Shown one piece after another: positions 49,990 to 60,745 of a stretch of 64,000 nt of DNA. The notes under the pieces are model-generated. The model searched no databases. It saw only the letters and a program-made list of their open reading frames with translations, and was not told where the DNA came from. Both the position numbers and the translations under genes were made by a program. Source of the stretch: Pomphorhynchus laevis (Eukaryota > Acanthocephala > Palaeacanthocephala > Echinorhynchida > Pomphorhynchidae); NCBI GenBank assembly GCA_012934845.2, contig WNNJ02003023.1, forward strand, positions 1 through 64,000, in the 5' to 3' direction. The first letter of the stretch is position 1; each line of letters opens with the position of its first letter.

Positions 49990-52110
49990 GATGGATTTTC
50001 CTCGTTCTACTCGAACAAGGAAATCTTTCTGCGTGAACTCATTTCAAATGGATCTGACGCCCTAGACAAAATCAGGTACGAACCCCTGACCAACCCTACC
50101 AATCTCGACCCTGCAAGGAGCTCGACATCCATATCATTCCCGACAAGGACAACAAGCAGCTGCACTTTATCGACACAATCATTGGCATGACGAAGGGCGA
50201 CATTGTGAACAATTTGGGCACGATTGCCCGCAGTGGGACGCGGGCCATTATGGAGGCCCTACAAAGCGGAGCCGACATCAGCATGATTGGGCAGTTTGGA
50301 GTATGCTTCTACTCGTCAAATTTGATCACGGACAAGGTCACGGTCGTGTCCAAGCATAATGACGACGAACACTACATCTGGGAGTCGAGTGCGGACAGAA
50401 ACTTCACGGTGCGCCAGGGCACTAGGGTGAACGTCTGAGCCGCGGGAGAAATATAACACTCTAACTAAAGGAGGACCAGCTGGAGGAGTACCTTGAAGAG
50501 CGCGAGATCAAGGACATTGTGAAGAAGCACACACAGTATTTCCAGTATCCTATTATGTCGGTCATGCAGAAGAAGTGCGAAAGGGAGATGTCTGATGACG
50601 AGGGTGAGCCCGATGAGTCCGATAAGAATGAGGAAAACAAGATGAACGTGGATGAACTATCCGAGAAAGATGACGAAGAGAAGTCCGAGAAAGACGTCGA
50701 GGTGGATGAGATCGGGAACTCGGACGACGAGGCGATTAGTAAGAAGGTCAAAAATAAAAATAAGAGTAAGGAGAAATATATCGACCGAGATGTCCTGAAC
50801 AAGAACAAATCAATTAGGGCACGCGCCCCTGAAGATATCATATACGAGGAATATGCTTAAATTTACAAGTCGCTCACTAATGACTGGTAGACCATCTCGC
50901 GGCAAAGCATTTTTCCGTTGAAGGACAGCTCGAGTTTCGGGCCTTGATTTTTATCCCAAAGCGTGCGCCATTTGGCCTTTTTGAAATAAGAAGCTGAAAA
51001 GTAGCTTAAAGTTGTATGTGCGTGAAGTGGTCATTACCGAAAACTGCGTGGAGCTAATGCCGGAGTACCTAATCTTATCAAGGGCATCGTCGACTCCGAG
51101 GATTTGCCGCTAAACATCAGTAGGGGACCCTGCGACAAATAAAGATTCTGAAAGTGATTCGCAAGAACGTGGTCAAGCGCTGCCTCGAACTGATTGATGA
51201 ACTAACAGATGAAAAGATAATTACAACAAGTTCTACAGCCAGTTCTGCCGGAACATCAAGTTGGGCATCCACAAGGACTCGACCAACTGCAAGGAGCTCT
51301 CGAAGTTCCTGCGGTACAAAACGAGCGCTAGCAGCGATGAGATGTGTGCCTGGAAGGACTACGTGAATCGGATAAAACCCAACCAGAACGACATTTACTA
51401 CATCACCGGAGAGAACAAGGATCAGATGGAGAGCAGCGCGTTCGTGGAGCGCGTTTGGAAAAGTGGCTTCGAGGTAATCTATATGATCGAGCCCTCGACG
51501 AATATTGCGTTCAGCAGCTCAAAGAGTTTGACGGAAAGAAACTCGTGTCCGTGACCTAGAAGGGCTTCGAATATCCGAGGACGACGAGGAGAGAAAGAAG
51601 TTAGGGGCTGACAAGGAGAAATTCGAATCGCTCTGCAATCTCATAAAAGATATCTTAGGCAGCAAAGTCGAAAAGGTGGTTATCTCAAATCGCCTCGTAT
51701 CCTCTCGATGCTGTATCGTGTCGGGTCGATACGGCTGGTTAGCCAACATGGAACGGATAATGAAGGCACAGGCCCAGCGCGACATGAGCACTACGGGCTA
51801 CATTGCCACGAAGAAGAATATGTAGATCAACCCTGATAACTCTATTATGAAGTGCCTGCAGGCGAATGACACGGGTGACAAGTCCATGAAGGATTTGGTG
51901 GTTCTGCTGTTCGAATCGAGTCTATTGGCGTCCGGCTTCAGTCTGGAGCACCCGGAGATATACTGGGAACGCATCAATTGGATGATTGAGCTCGGGATCG
52001 GGATCGATGACGATGCTGATGCGCTTCTGGACGGAATTGAAGGAAAGGGTAATGCTGCAGCCGTTTCGGCCGACGAGAGCGACGCGACGCGCATTGATGA
52101 TGTTGACTAA
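49990..52110 (+). pseudogene. HSP90 (cytosolic type) pseudogene
   Basis: Segments in order: [92 protein letters not shown], an acidic linker, [58 protein letters not shown] and the C-terminal IDDVD, a variant of the MEEVD tail that binds TPR co-chaperones. Frames change at least six times and stops intervene, so no chaperone can be made. No introns are visible and the N-terminal start is missing, as expected of an old truncated retrocopy. Rle-g abuts its 5' side. Confidence 0.88.
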
Positions 52111-52340
52111 GATCAAACGTTATAAAATTTGATCTTCAAAGTTTATATGTATTATTTTCAAAATCTAGAAAACAAAGTTTAATACATCACAAATGTACGA
52201 AATAAATATAATAAATTATAAGTTACATCTTTCTATTGAAAAACGTGTTCTTCATTTAGCATGTTGCTTCTATCTGTCATTAACTGCCCAATTTTTCTCA
52301 TTTATTTTTCCCGCCTTTTATGGGCATTGATATTGTCTTT
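51777..52340. repeat. Arm 1 of a distant inverted duplication (HSP90 3' end plus PLE piece)
   Basis: This block matches 63240-63812 in reverse orientation. The match includes the last HSP90 codons, about 130 bp beyond the stop, and the following PLE-derived sequence (CATTTAGCATGTTGCT, GTCATTAACTGCCCA). Because unrelated flanking DNA is shared, it is a DNA-level duplication and not two retrocopies. Divergence is moderate. Confidence 0.82.
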
Positions 52341-52475
52341 CGATAAGATTGTATATTTAAAACATTCATTTCCATGTAGCAGTGCATGTTTTACTGCGGC
52401 ATCTTGCATGCTACTTTTCTGCAGTATATCAGCTATCCTATTATTTAGTCTTACCTAAAGGCATCTCGAACTTTC
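52261..52475 (-). mobile_element. PLE nuclease-end fragment, reverse strand
   Basis: Reverse complement of the PLE GIY-YIG end seen at 60478-60740 (shared GATATTGTCTTTCGATAAGA, ACATTCATTTCCATGTAGCA, CATGTTTTACTGCGGCATCT). It meets a forward PLE RT piece at about 52476, so the two parts lie head to head. Confidence 0.7.
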
Positions 52476-53126
52476 ACCAACATACTGTGCATTGCAAACA
52501 ATGCATTCTGCTTAATAAATTTGAAAATATTCCACCAAATTTTCAATCAAAATCAAAAGAACTAAAAACGGCATTGAAAGAACTGAAAAATAATCAAAAC
52601 ATCGTCATTAAAAAAGCGGACAAATCAAAACAACCCGTAATTTGGGCAAAACATGGTTAAATGTCTGAAGGAAACATACAGCTTGAAACGCGTATTTACG
52701 AAGAAGGTATAAAATCATTGTTGAATATAGCTGTCAAAAACGTTAAAGATCATTTGGAACGTCATGTTTCGTTACAATCGATAGATATATCAGAAATGAA
52801 TTCATTATTTTGTCACGAATCTCAATTTGGTCAATTTTATGTTGCCTAAAATCCACAAAAACGACATACCATGTAAAGGCCGACCAATTATTGACAACCT
52901 AAATTGCCCTACAAAATTATTATTTACTTACATTCACAAACAATTGAAAGCTATTTTACCAAATGTACCAGCGCATATCTTAAATACACAAGATTTTCTA
53001 AAACTTATTAATACCATAAAACATGTAATACCGACAAATGCTCAATTAATCACATTAGATGTATCATCTCTAAATACTAATATTAATACTAATTTTAACT
53101 TCGCAACGTTAAAAATTATGACTTAA
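52476..53126 (+). mobile_element. Canonical PLE reverse transcriptase fragment
   Basis: Shows NIVIKKADKSKQPVIW, then NFMLPKIHKNDIPCKGRPII and LITLDVSSLNTNI (the motif A region). These are typical of Penelope/Neptune-type PLE reverse transcriptases. Frames are interrupted, and the sequence ends where the Naiad-like element begins. Confidence 0.78.
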
Positions 53127-53133
53127 AAGTTAC

Positions 53134-55848
53134 ATGTACTCAACCATATTGGAAAAATACGTAAGTACTAATGATTTCAATTTTAGATCTTTTAAATGTA
53201 ACAGAAAAAATTGTATAGTTTGTGATGTTATAAATAATAATAATTGTATCGTAAGTAATACGACAAACAAATGTTTTTCATTAAATATTAATAATAATTG
53301 TAACTGCAATACCGCAGGTGTAGTGTATCTTATACAATGTACATGTGGATTGCAATATATAGGAAAAACATATCAAATGTTAAAAACTAGGTTTAGGCAA
53401 CACATATATAATATACAGCATAATAGTCAAACTATATTTCATAAACATATGAGATTAATAGGACATGATATTAAAAACTGTAAATTATTTATTTTAGAAC
53501 ATATTATCGAAGAAAACATTTCAATATTAAATCAAAAACTATTAGAAAAAGAAGATTTTTGGATTAAAACGCTTAATTCCATGTACCCATTAGGATTGAA
53601 TGACGTGGTACAAGGAATTGGCAGAAGTAGTATAATACATAATAAACAACTATATTATAATAATCCAGTTAAACGCAAACCAAGAAGTCATGGTGATAAA
53701 AGGAATAGGAAAAATAGAGTTAAAAATATTAAAAAAGATATGTATATAAATGAACAATTAGAAATATTAAAACAACTTTTAAGTGATAATAAGCTAAAAG
53801 ATCTTTATGTAAATATAAGAAGTTTTTCTAAAGATATCATATGTTCAATAAATCAAAAATTAATTAACGACTATGATAGGCTAAGTTGTATAAAAGACAG
53901 TTATTGTAATACAAAATACTATAATCGTACAATAAATGTTAATAATAACAATAGAAAATATACATTAACCATAAACTTCATTAATAAATGTATAGATAAC
54001 ATAAATATAGGTAGACTTTTTAATAATTCTAAAAGTAAAGAAATAATAGGGTCAGATTTAAGTAAATATATTCCTGAAATAAGGTATAAACTCCTACCAC
54101 CATTTGGACGAAAAATTTGTAATTATAATAAAGAATTAAAATCAATATGTAACGATAATATTAGAAACATAATGGAAACAGAATGCAATTGTAAAAGTCT
54201 TAGTTTTGATAAAATAAATGAACATATATGTACCCATAATCTGGAATTAATTGAAAATTGTGAATTAAAAAAGCTGCTATCAAAGGGGTATAAATATAGA
54301 TTAAATAATAGTAACGACAAAAATAAAATTTACAATTCGTTATATAATAACTTAAATGATTACTTTAGTAGGCTGATTAATAGTGAAAGCACGAATATAT
54401 CTAAGATAAAAATTTGGAAAGATTATATATTTGATAAAATTAAAAATAAAATGAAAATAACAAACAATTATAAAAGGAAAGATAAAATTAATAAAGATAT
54501 GTATAAAGAACTTACTAAATTAAAGGATAACTATATAATAACAACTATTGATAAAGCTAGTAATAACTTTGTCTTCATATGCAAAAAGCTTTATTATGAT
54601 TTAATAATGAAAGAGGTTAATTCTAATGATTTAAATGTAAATCCAACATATGAACGTAGTGAGTTGAGTTTTGAAACAATTATTACAAGTCACTGTTCTA
54701 TAATGGATAAAAAGGGTATAAAGGTTGAATCAGATAATAAAACTATACCTATATTATATTGGAATCCAAAATTACATAAAAATCCAATAAAACCTAGGTT
54801 CATATGTAGTGCGTTTAAATGTACATTAAAACCACTTTCTGTCTATATGAATAAAATACTTAAAGTAATTAAAGCACACTTTAAAAAATATTGCAAGGTA
54901 ATCGAAATTAATACTGGTATAAAACACTATTTCAGTATTAATTCTACAAAAGAATTTTTAGAACAGACAAAAGGAATAAATTTTCAAAATATAAATACAT
55001 ACGATTTTAGTACGCTTTATACAAATCTAGATTTAGTAGATATTAAAGAAGCGTTAGTAAAATTAATTAATCTTATATTCGGAAAAAGATATACATATAT
55101 ATGTTATAATAATTATAACGCCTATCTAACAAAAATTAAACCATCAAATAAATATAAATATATGGATAAAATTGAATTAATAGAATCCTTAAATATTTTG
55201 ATAAATCAAAATTATTTAAAAGTAGGGACATCTATATTTAGACAAGTAAAAGGTGTTCCAATGGGTGGTAATAGTAGCCCAATTATAGCTGACTTGTTTT
55301 TAAGCTTTATAGAATATGAATTTGTTCATAACTGTGTAAAAACTAAATCTAAACAATATAAATATATGAAATATATGTTTCGATACATTGATGATATATG
55401 TGTATTTAATTCTAATAATTTTTATTCAATTAGTGAGCACATTTATCCAGAAAGCCTTATTCTTAACAAAACCAATATTAATGATAAAGAAGGTGTATAT
55501 CTAGATATGAACATTAAATTAACATTAACTAAAACTACTATTAATTTATATCGTAAAGATGACATATTTAAATTTACAAGAAACATATTTTTGCATGAGC
55601 ATTCATGCATACCATATAATATAAAATATAATACATTAAATAATGAAATTTTAAGAATTGCAACAATATGTAATGATATTGGCTTTCTTCAAAATCATTT
55701 AAATAATTTAATAGATACATATTTTAAACTAGGTTACTATAAAAATAACATCAAGCAGAAAATAGTAAAATATATAAATCAACACAATAATATAAAGAAT
55801 AAATTTAAACTCTTAAGTGGCAAATTTTTATGGATGGATAATAAATAA
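53134..55848 (+). CDS. Naiad-like PLE protein: GIY-YIG endonuclease, then reverse transcriptase
   Basis: 904 codons, no stop. N-terminal cysteine motif (CNRKNCIVCD), then the GIY-YIG core GVVYLIQCTCGLQYIGKT with LKTRFRQH (about residues 60-90). The reverse transcriptase follows: WNPKLHKNPIKPRFICSAFK, motif A YDFSTLYTNLD (about 622), VKGVPMGGNSSPIIADLFLS (about 704) and catalytic RYIDDICVF (about 751). Canonical PLEs have the nuclease at the C-terminus; the reversed order is the hallmark of the Naiad/Chlamys group. The intact frame suggests recent activity. Asparagine, lysine and isoleucine are abundant because of the AT bias. Confidence 0.85.
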   Translation: MYSTILEKYVSTNDFNFRSFKCNRKNCIVCDVINNNNCIVSNTTNKCFSLNINNNCNCNTAGVVYLIQCTCGLQYIGKTYQMLKTRFRQHIYNIQHNSQTIFHKHMRLIGHDIKNCKLFILEHIIEENISILNQKLLEKEDFWIKTLNSMYPLGLNDVVQGIGRSSIIHNKQLYYNNPVKRKPRSHGDKRNRKNRVKNIKKDMYINEQLEILKQLLSDNKLKDLYVNIRSFSKDIICSINQKLINDYDRLSCIKDSYCNTKYYNRTINVNNNNRKYTLTINFINKCIDNINIGRLFNNSKSKEIIGSDLSKYIPEIRYKLLPPFGRKICNYNKELKSICNDNIRNIMETECNCKSLSFDKINEHICTHNLELIENCELKKLLSKGYKYRLNNSNDKNKIYNSLYNNLNDYFSRLINSESTNISKIKIWKDYIFDKIKNKMKITNNYKRKDKINKDMYKELTKLKDNYIITTIDKASNNFVFICKKLYYDLIMKEVNSNDLNVNPTYERSELSFETIITSHCSIMDKKGIKVESDNKTIPILYWNPKLHKNPIKPRFICSAFKCTLKPLSVYMNKILKVIKAHFKKYCKVIEINTGIKHYFSINSTKEFLEQTKGINFQNINTYDFSTLYTNLDLVDIKEALVKLINLIFGKRYTYICYNNYNAYLTKIKPSNKYKYMDKIELIESLNILINQNYLKVGTSIFRQVKGVPMGGNSSPIIADLFLSFIEYEFVHNCVKTKSKQYKYMKYMFRYIDDICVFNSNNFYSISEHIYPESLILNKTNINDKEGVYLDMNIKLTLTKTTINLYRKDDIFKFTRNIFLHEHSCIPYNIKYNTLNNEILRIATICNDIGFLQNHLNNLIDTYFKLGYYKNNIKQKIVKYINQHNNIKNKFKLLSGKFLWMDNK

Positions 55849-55856
55849 TATACTTT

Positions 55857-56007
55857 GTATTAGAATAAGATACTAGATAGTTATTTCAGAGGAAATACAT
55901 CATTAGCATGTATTTGGCCCCGCTGCTATGTTGGGTAGAGGAGTTAGGGGCCGAAACCTGATAGCATAGCAGTTCCTCCTGATGACCTCTAATTCTTATT
56001 CTGATAC
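55857..56007 (+). ncRNA. Structured 3' region of the PLE; candidate ribozyme or pseudoknot
   Basis: Outer stem: GTATTAGAATAAG (55857-55869) with CTTATTCTGATAC (55995-56007), 13 pairs including one G-U. Inside: AGAGG (55888-55892) with CCTCT (55986-55990); hairpin AATACAT/ATGTAT(T) at 55894-55914; GGCCCC (55916-55921) with GGGGCC (55947-55952); and CTGCTATG (55923-55930) with CATAGCAG (55965-55972). The last two interleave, which makes an H-type pseudoknot. CTGATGA (55979-55985) and GAAA (55892-55895) stand where a type II hammerhead would need them, but the first pair of stem I and one stem II base do not fit. PLEs are known to carry hammerheads, so this is a candidate only. Confidence 0.4.
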
Positions 56008-56239
56008 AACGTCTGTTATTTATTAGTCAATTCATAAAAATGACGTTTATTTTAAATTTCATTTTTTTTTTAACTTGATTTAAATTATAGAAAATCTAAA
56101 AACAATTATTAATTTTATTATTTAATTATTAAATTTTGATTTAGCATTATTATGTTTTGTTTATTTTATAATTATATTAAATACGTAGACTCAGTTAGCT
56201 GATTTGATTCCACATAAAGATGGGATATATTACATTGAT

Positions 56240-56830
56240 CAGAAATTGAAAGACAGTAATTTTCCAAATAAACAGACAGTTTATATCAGAATCTGTGACA
56301 ATAATTCTTGAAAATAACGTTTTTCAATTTGGAGATAGATACTTCAAGCAGATCCACGGTACGGCAATGCGCACACCCATGGCACCGGTGTACGCCATTA
56401 TATACATGGATTATTTCGAGTAAGAGAAACTAGAATCTGCAAATTAACGCCCCCCCCACACTGGTGGCGTTACATTGATGATATATTCATGTTATGGAAT
56501 GAGTCAGATCATGACTTAGAAATGTTTATTGCATATCTTAATGACTGTCCACTGACTTTCACAGTTAATAAATGTGTTCCCCTTCCTTTCTTGGATGTAG
56601 AAATATGTTAAGATAATAAAGGAAAATATTATACAACGAAACACAGAAAGTAAACATCAAACAATATGTTTTTGCATAGTTTAAGCTGCCATCCCCTAAA
56701 ACGAAGAAAAATATGATATGCAACGAAGCCTTGAGTATATTAAAAATTTGCGACAAAATTTGTTCCAAAGAAGAGCACTGATCGTATTTGACTAAATCAC
56801 TTCTAAGCAGATGATACGACAAATTAATTA
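56240..56830 (+). mobile_element. Canonical PLE reverse transcriptase fragment
   Basis: Shows FGDRYFKQIHGTAMRTPMAP, then WWRYIDDIFMLWNES and LPFLDVEIC, a decayed Penelope/Neptune-type RT. It is distinct from the Naiad-like element in motif and composition. Frames are broken. Confidence 0.78.
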
Positions 56831-56995
56831 TCTATAAGCAAATTTTAAAGGCCAGGAGATGTTATGATGTTAAGTTTATTACTGGCAATCAAAATAATGC
56901 GAAGAATAAAGCTATATTTGTGCTAGAAGATCATACAGCTTTAAAATTTCTTTAGAGAGTTCAAAAGAGCCTACGATAGAATAAACGTGAAAGGA

Positions 56996-57105
56996 CTTAT
57001 ACCAACTAGTGCGCTTTATACAAACTCAGTGTGCTTATAAGTCCAACTTAGTGTGCCTAGTCCAACTCACTGGACTTACACCAACTCCGTGTGCTTTTTG
57101 GTTGC
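56996..57105. repeat. Degenerate minisatellite, units of about 20 bp
   Basis: About five imperfect units built on CCAACT, AGTGTGC and TTATA/TAAG, for example TAAGTCCAACTTAGTGTGCC. Unit length and sequence vary. It sits at the 3' border of Lin-G. Confidence 0.6.
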
Positions 57106-58215
57106 TAAATTAGAGGTAACCCATACTCGTAAATCTTTGTAACTATCGACACTTTCCACAATACAGCCCTTATATTTGTAACAAGCTGATGTTAGTTGCT
57201 TGCGAGCAATACCAATAATACGCATGTGTTTGCATTTCGAAACATTTATCACAAACTTGCTAGAAGCCGCCACAACTCCACATTATCTACGCCAGTTCGC
57301 AAATTATCAACATCCTCACATGAATGAATGGGTCACCATATTTTTAAATCATCTGCATACAAACATTATCGAGAGCGAATACACACAGGCAAATCGTTAA
57401 CATAAATGCTGAATAAAAGCGGACCCAAAACTGAACCTTGAGGTACTTCAAGATGTAATTCTCTAGACACAGACAATTACTCGAAAGCAACGATTACGAA
57501 GAAATTCTTAAATCCAATCAACAAGTATGTTTAGGAGTCCAGTTTTGACAAGCTTCTGAAGAAGTAGACAATGATCTACTCTATCAAAAGCTTTTTAAAA
57601 GTCGAAGAATATAATGTCTGTATCGGTATAGTGTGCTTTATTCGCTGTCCAATCAAGATGAGCATCAAGCAAATTTGAAACAGTTGGATAACCCTCGCGA
57701 AATCCGTGCTGATTATGGACTAAAGTTTTTCTACGTGAAAAAACTCAATCATGTAACGATTTACAAACCTCTCCAACACTACAGCAAATGCAATTAATGC
57801 TTAAGGCCTATAATTCTCGACGGAAGAGCGATATCCCTTCTGAAAGTAGAGAAGAACAATTGACTACTTCCACACATTGGGACGAGATCTTTCTAAGATT
57901 GACTGGCAAAAAAATATTCACAGAGAGGAACGCAAATAGAGCTTGCTTATCTGCGCAAATAAACAGAAGGTAGTAAGTCACAACCTCTTGAATTATTTGC
58001 TTATATACAGCGTAATTCGAAATAGACTACTGAAAAACAATAGTGTACCGCAAACTCTTCAGCTAGGTCATTCGCGGAAATGTCATAAAAGTAGTGAGAA
58101 ATCGAAGAATCAACAGATCCCCTACTTGATAGGTACTGAAAAAGGACCTTTGAATCGTATTTACACTGCTTAGCTAATGCATTCTCAAATGCACACCGCT
58201 TCTTTCTCTTCAATG
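57065..58215 (-). mobile_element. Lin-G: decayed CR1-group LINE
   Basis: Reverse strand: linker KQCKYDSKVLFQYLSSRGSV, then VENYRPISINCI, VHNQHGFREGYPTVSNLLDA, motif A KAFDRVDHCLLLQKL, GSVLGPLLFS-like sequence, a YADD-like box in a shifted frame, and FVINVSKCKHMRI. Many stops and frame changes. Only the RT region can be recognised. Confidence 0.75.
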
Positions 58216-58340
58216 AATTGAATAAATTCTTGTCTGCTTAAAAACATCATAACTACACTCTCCAACCTTAAAAAGGATTGAGATCTAATATACTTTTTTT
58301 CTCAACCTTAAAAAAGATTGAGAACTAATATACATACATT

Positions 58341-58529
58341 CCAGATCAATCCAGTTCCAGATCAATCCAGTTCCAGATCAATCCAGTTCCAGATCAATCC
58401 AGTTCCAGATCAATCCAGTTCCAGATCAATCCAGTTCCAGATCAATCCAGTTCCAGATCAATCCAGTTCCAGATCAATCCAGTTCCAGATCAATCCAGTT
58501 CCAGATTAATCCAGTTCCAGATATCCAGT
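58341..58529. repeat. 16-bp minisatellite, about 12 units
   Basis: Tandem CCAGATCAATCCAGTT, nearly perfect, with a variant unit (CCAGATTAAT) at the right end. As 16 is not a multiple of 3, any open frame passes through all three frames and gives a 16-residue peptide period, so the ORF across it is not evidence of a gene. Confidence 0.95.
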
Positions 58530-58599
58530 TCCGCTCGCTCCTCTTGCAGAATTTTTAGAGTTAATGAGAGGACGTAAGAAAACAACTAAGACCGACACC

Positions 58600-59740
58600 A
58601 ACTATGGACAACTGCAAGTACAGTGCTCGATACACGACGGAAGCGTGTGAAGAACAATCGCCTGTGACTAGAATAAGTCTAAAGAAGACTTCGTATGTGG
58701 TTTTTGTGCCAACAAACTAATCCGCAACATTTCCAATAAGGACATATCAACATCCAACACAAGATATATTCTCAATAAATCCGATCTTATCCTCAACGTA
58801 TTCACCAAGCAATCCATCGACCTCTTCTGCCTCACCGAATCCTGGCACTCAGATTCCGACGATATTTCAATTTGCCGCCAGCTCTCTGCCGGTTGATCCC
58901 TAGTCAAATCCGCCCACCAGCTCAGCTCAGTCACTTCTACATTAACTAATCATGGCGGCATCGTCGCATTCGCGCGTCACCCCGCGTCTCTTCGCAAAAT
59001 CAATCCCCTTTTCAGTCTTTGCTCTTTTGAATTACTCACGTGTCGTTCTTCTAACCCGATCACTCTAGATCTCGCCATTGTATACCGTCCTTGTTCATCA
59101 GCTTCTACATCCTCAATTATTCCTAAACTCGCTGACCTCCTTTCTCACTGTTCTTTATCCTCAATCTCTTCACTTGTTCTAAGCGACTTCAACATCCGCC
59201 TAGGTCGCCCCTCTTCCACGGATTCCATCCGGTTCATCAACATTCTATCCAACTACAATTACAAACTAATCTCCACTGCCCCCACACATATACTTGGTGG
59301 GGCACTCGACATCATCGCTGTCCCCGATCATTTTGCTGCCTACACCTCACTGTCCATCTCTGATCCTGGTCTATCCGATTACATTCTCGTCACCCTTGAT
59401 CTCACTCACAACCACACCCCTCCTCACACACCTACAATCCTACGTCGCCTTTGGATAAATCTTGACCTCTCCCTTCTACGCTCTGCCTTACTCAAATCGT
59501 CTCTATACTATCACACGATAACATATTCATCTCTTCACGATCTCGCCATTCTTTTCGACTCTGAACTCACATCCACTCTCGATCTTCTCTTGCCCTTCAA
59601 GTCTCACCCACACAGTCGCTTGCACCGAGCCTAATGGTTGGACATCCAATGCCTACTCTCAAAGCGTCGACTTTGCCATGCTTTTCGAGTGACGTGATTT
59701 CCGCTCGATCACTCCGTCTTTCCGTGATTTAATTCGCTCT
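58600..59740 (+). mobile_element. Lin-B-type copy: ORF1 start joined to ORF2 endonuclease
   Basis: 58680-58760 resembles the PHD-like end of ORF1 (FVCGFCANKLIRNISN). At about 58761 it joins directly to Lin-B ORF2 (YILNKSDLILNVFTKQSIDLF, as at 44405), skipping the rest of ORF1. The endonuclease region follows to about 59740 with several lesions. The copy lacks RT and 3' end. Confidence 0.75.
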
Positions 59741-59759
59741 CAGCCGTCTTCGTACGCTT

Positions 59760-60395
59760 TTCAAGCGTTTTCGTGTGTTGAATATTTCTAGAAGATGATG
59801 CAATCAAGATAAGATTATATTGCCGTAAGTAAAGATTCCCATTTGTATGTTATTAATTGTAATTAATTTGAACACATAACTTTTTTGATGTATAGTTTTT
59901 TTAATTTAAATTTGTTTATTTTAACACAATACAAGATTCCCGCCAATGGGTCATTAACTCAATCATATTTATGTTCTGTACAAATAAAATTGCTTCACTC
60001 CGGTAAATCTCACAACGCAGGTCCAGTTTCATTTTGTCCATAGTAGCTCCTTGGTTTATTAAGTAGTTAGGATTTCCCTATGCACCAGGAATTACACCAG
60101 ATAAGAGCGCATCCAATGAGTCTTTTCATCTTAGCAATAATATCAGGGTAAGCACGAACCTCTGAAGCTTCTCGGAGTGCTATATATAACAGTCCGGGAA
60201 TATATTATATATATTCTCGGAGTATATTCACTTGTATATTCTGAATGTACAATAATAACCATCTATTTAAAAAGTTCAAGCAAAATAAAAACCCAAATTA
60301 TACGCTCTAAATTAAAAGGTAGATAATCGAATAACACACAAACGAATACCATGTGAACGACCGAGATGTAAAACTTGTCCAGTTATGAATACATG
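59760..60395. other. Unassigned AT-rich DNA
   Basis: No long ORF or recognised repeat between the Lin-B piece and the PLE nuclease fragment. Confidence 0.5.
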
Positions 60396-60745
60396 TCATG
60401 AATACATCAGTCAACAGACTAATCTTAAATACAAATTAAAATATTCATGTACTTGCAAAGATAGAGGTGTAGTTTATTTAGCAGAATGCATTGTTTGCAA
60501 TGCACAGTATGTTGGTGAAAGTTCGGGATGCATTTCGAAATGAATAAATAATAGGATAGCTGATATACTGACAAACGTAGCAAGATGCCGCAGTAAAACA
60601 TGCACTGCTACATGGAAATGAATGTTTTAAATATACAATATTATCGAAAGACAATAGCAATGTCCATAATATGCGGGAAAAGAAATAAGAGAAATGAATG
60701 TTTTAAATATACAATCTTATCGAAAGACAATAACACAAAAAATGC
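60396..60745 (+). mobile_element. Canonical PLE GIY-YIG endonuclease fragment
   Basis: Reads LKYSCTCKDRGVVYLAECIV and NAQYVGESSG, the C-terminal nuclease of a standard PLE, then a stop and RIADILTNVARC. The stretch CGAAAGACAATA plus ATGTTTTAAATATACAAT is present twice (about 60630 and 60700), a small internal duplication. The same end occurs reversed at 52261-52475 and in part at 63240. Confidence 0.75.

Larger units (their letters stand above)
53127..56205 (+). mobile_element. Naiad-like Penelope-like element with permuted domains
   Basis: One long ORF (53134-55848) with the GIY-YIG nuclease before the reverse transcriptase, followed by a structured, GC-richer patch (55857-56007) and an AT-rich 3' region ending ACGTAGACTCAGTTA (56183-56197). 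Its composition is far more AT-rich than that of the LINEs around it. The 5' border is sharp against another PLE fragment, so the 5' UTR is probably missing. Confidence 0.8.

Noticed and set aside
50461-50841. Serine-rich reverse ORF of 126 codons
   Set aside because: It is the antisense of the acidic HSP90 linker.
55916-55972. HDV-like ribozyme in the PLE 3' region
   Set aside because: The crossing GGCCCC and CTGCTATG stems follow the P1-P2-P1'-P2' order, but there is no P3 hairpin, no P4, and the joining segment lacks the usual catalytic C context. Kept only as a pseudoknot.
58318-58509. 63-codon ORF with a repetitive peptide
   Set aside because: It is only the reading of the 16-bp minisatellite.
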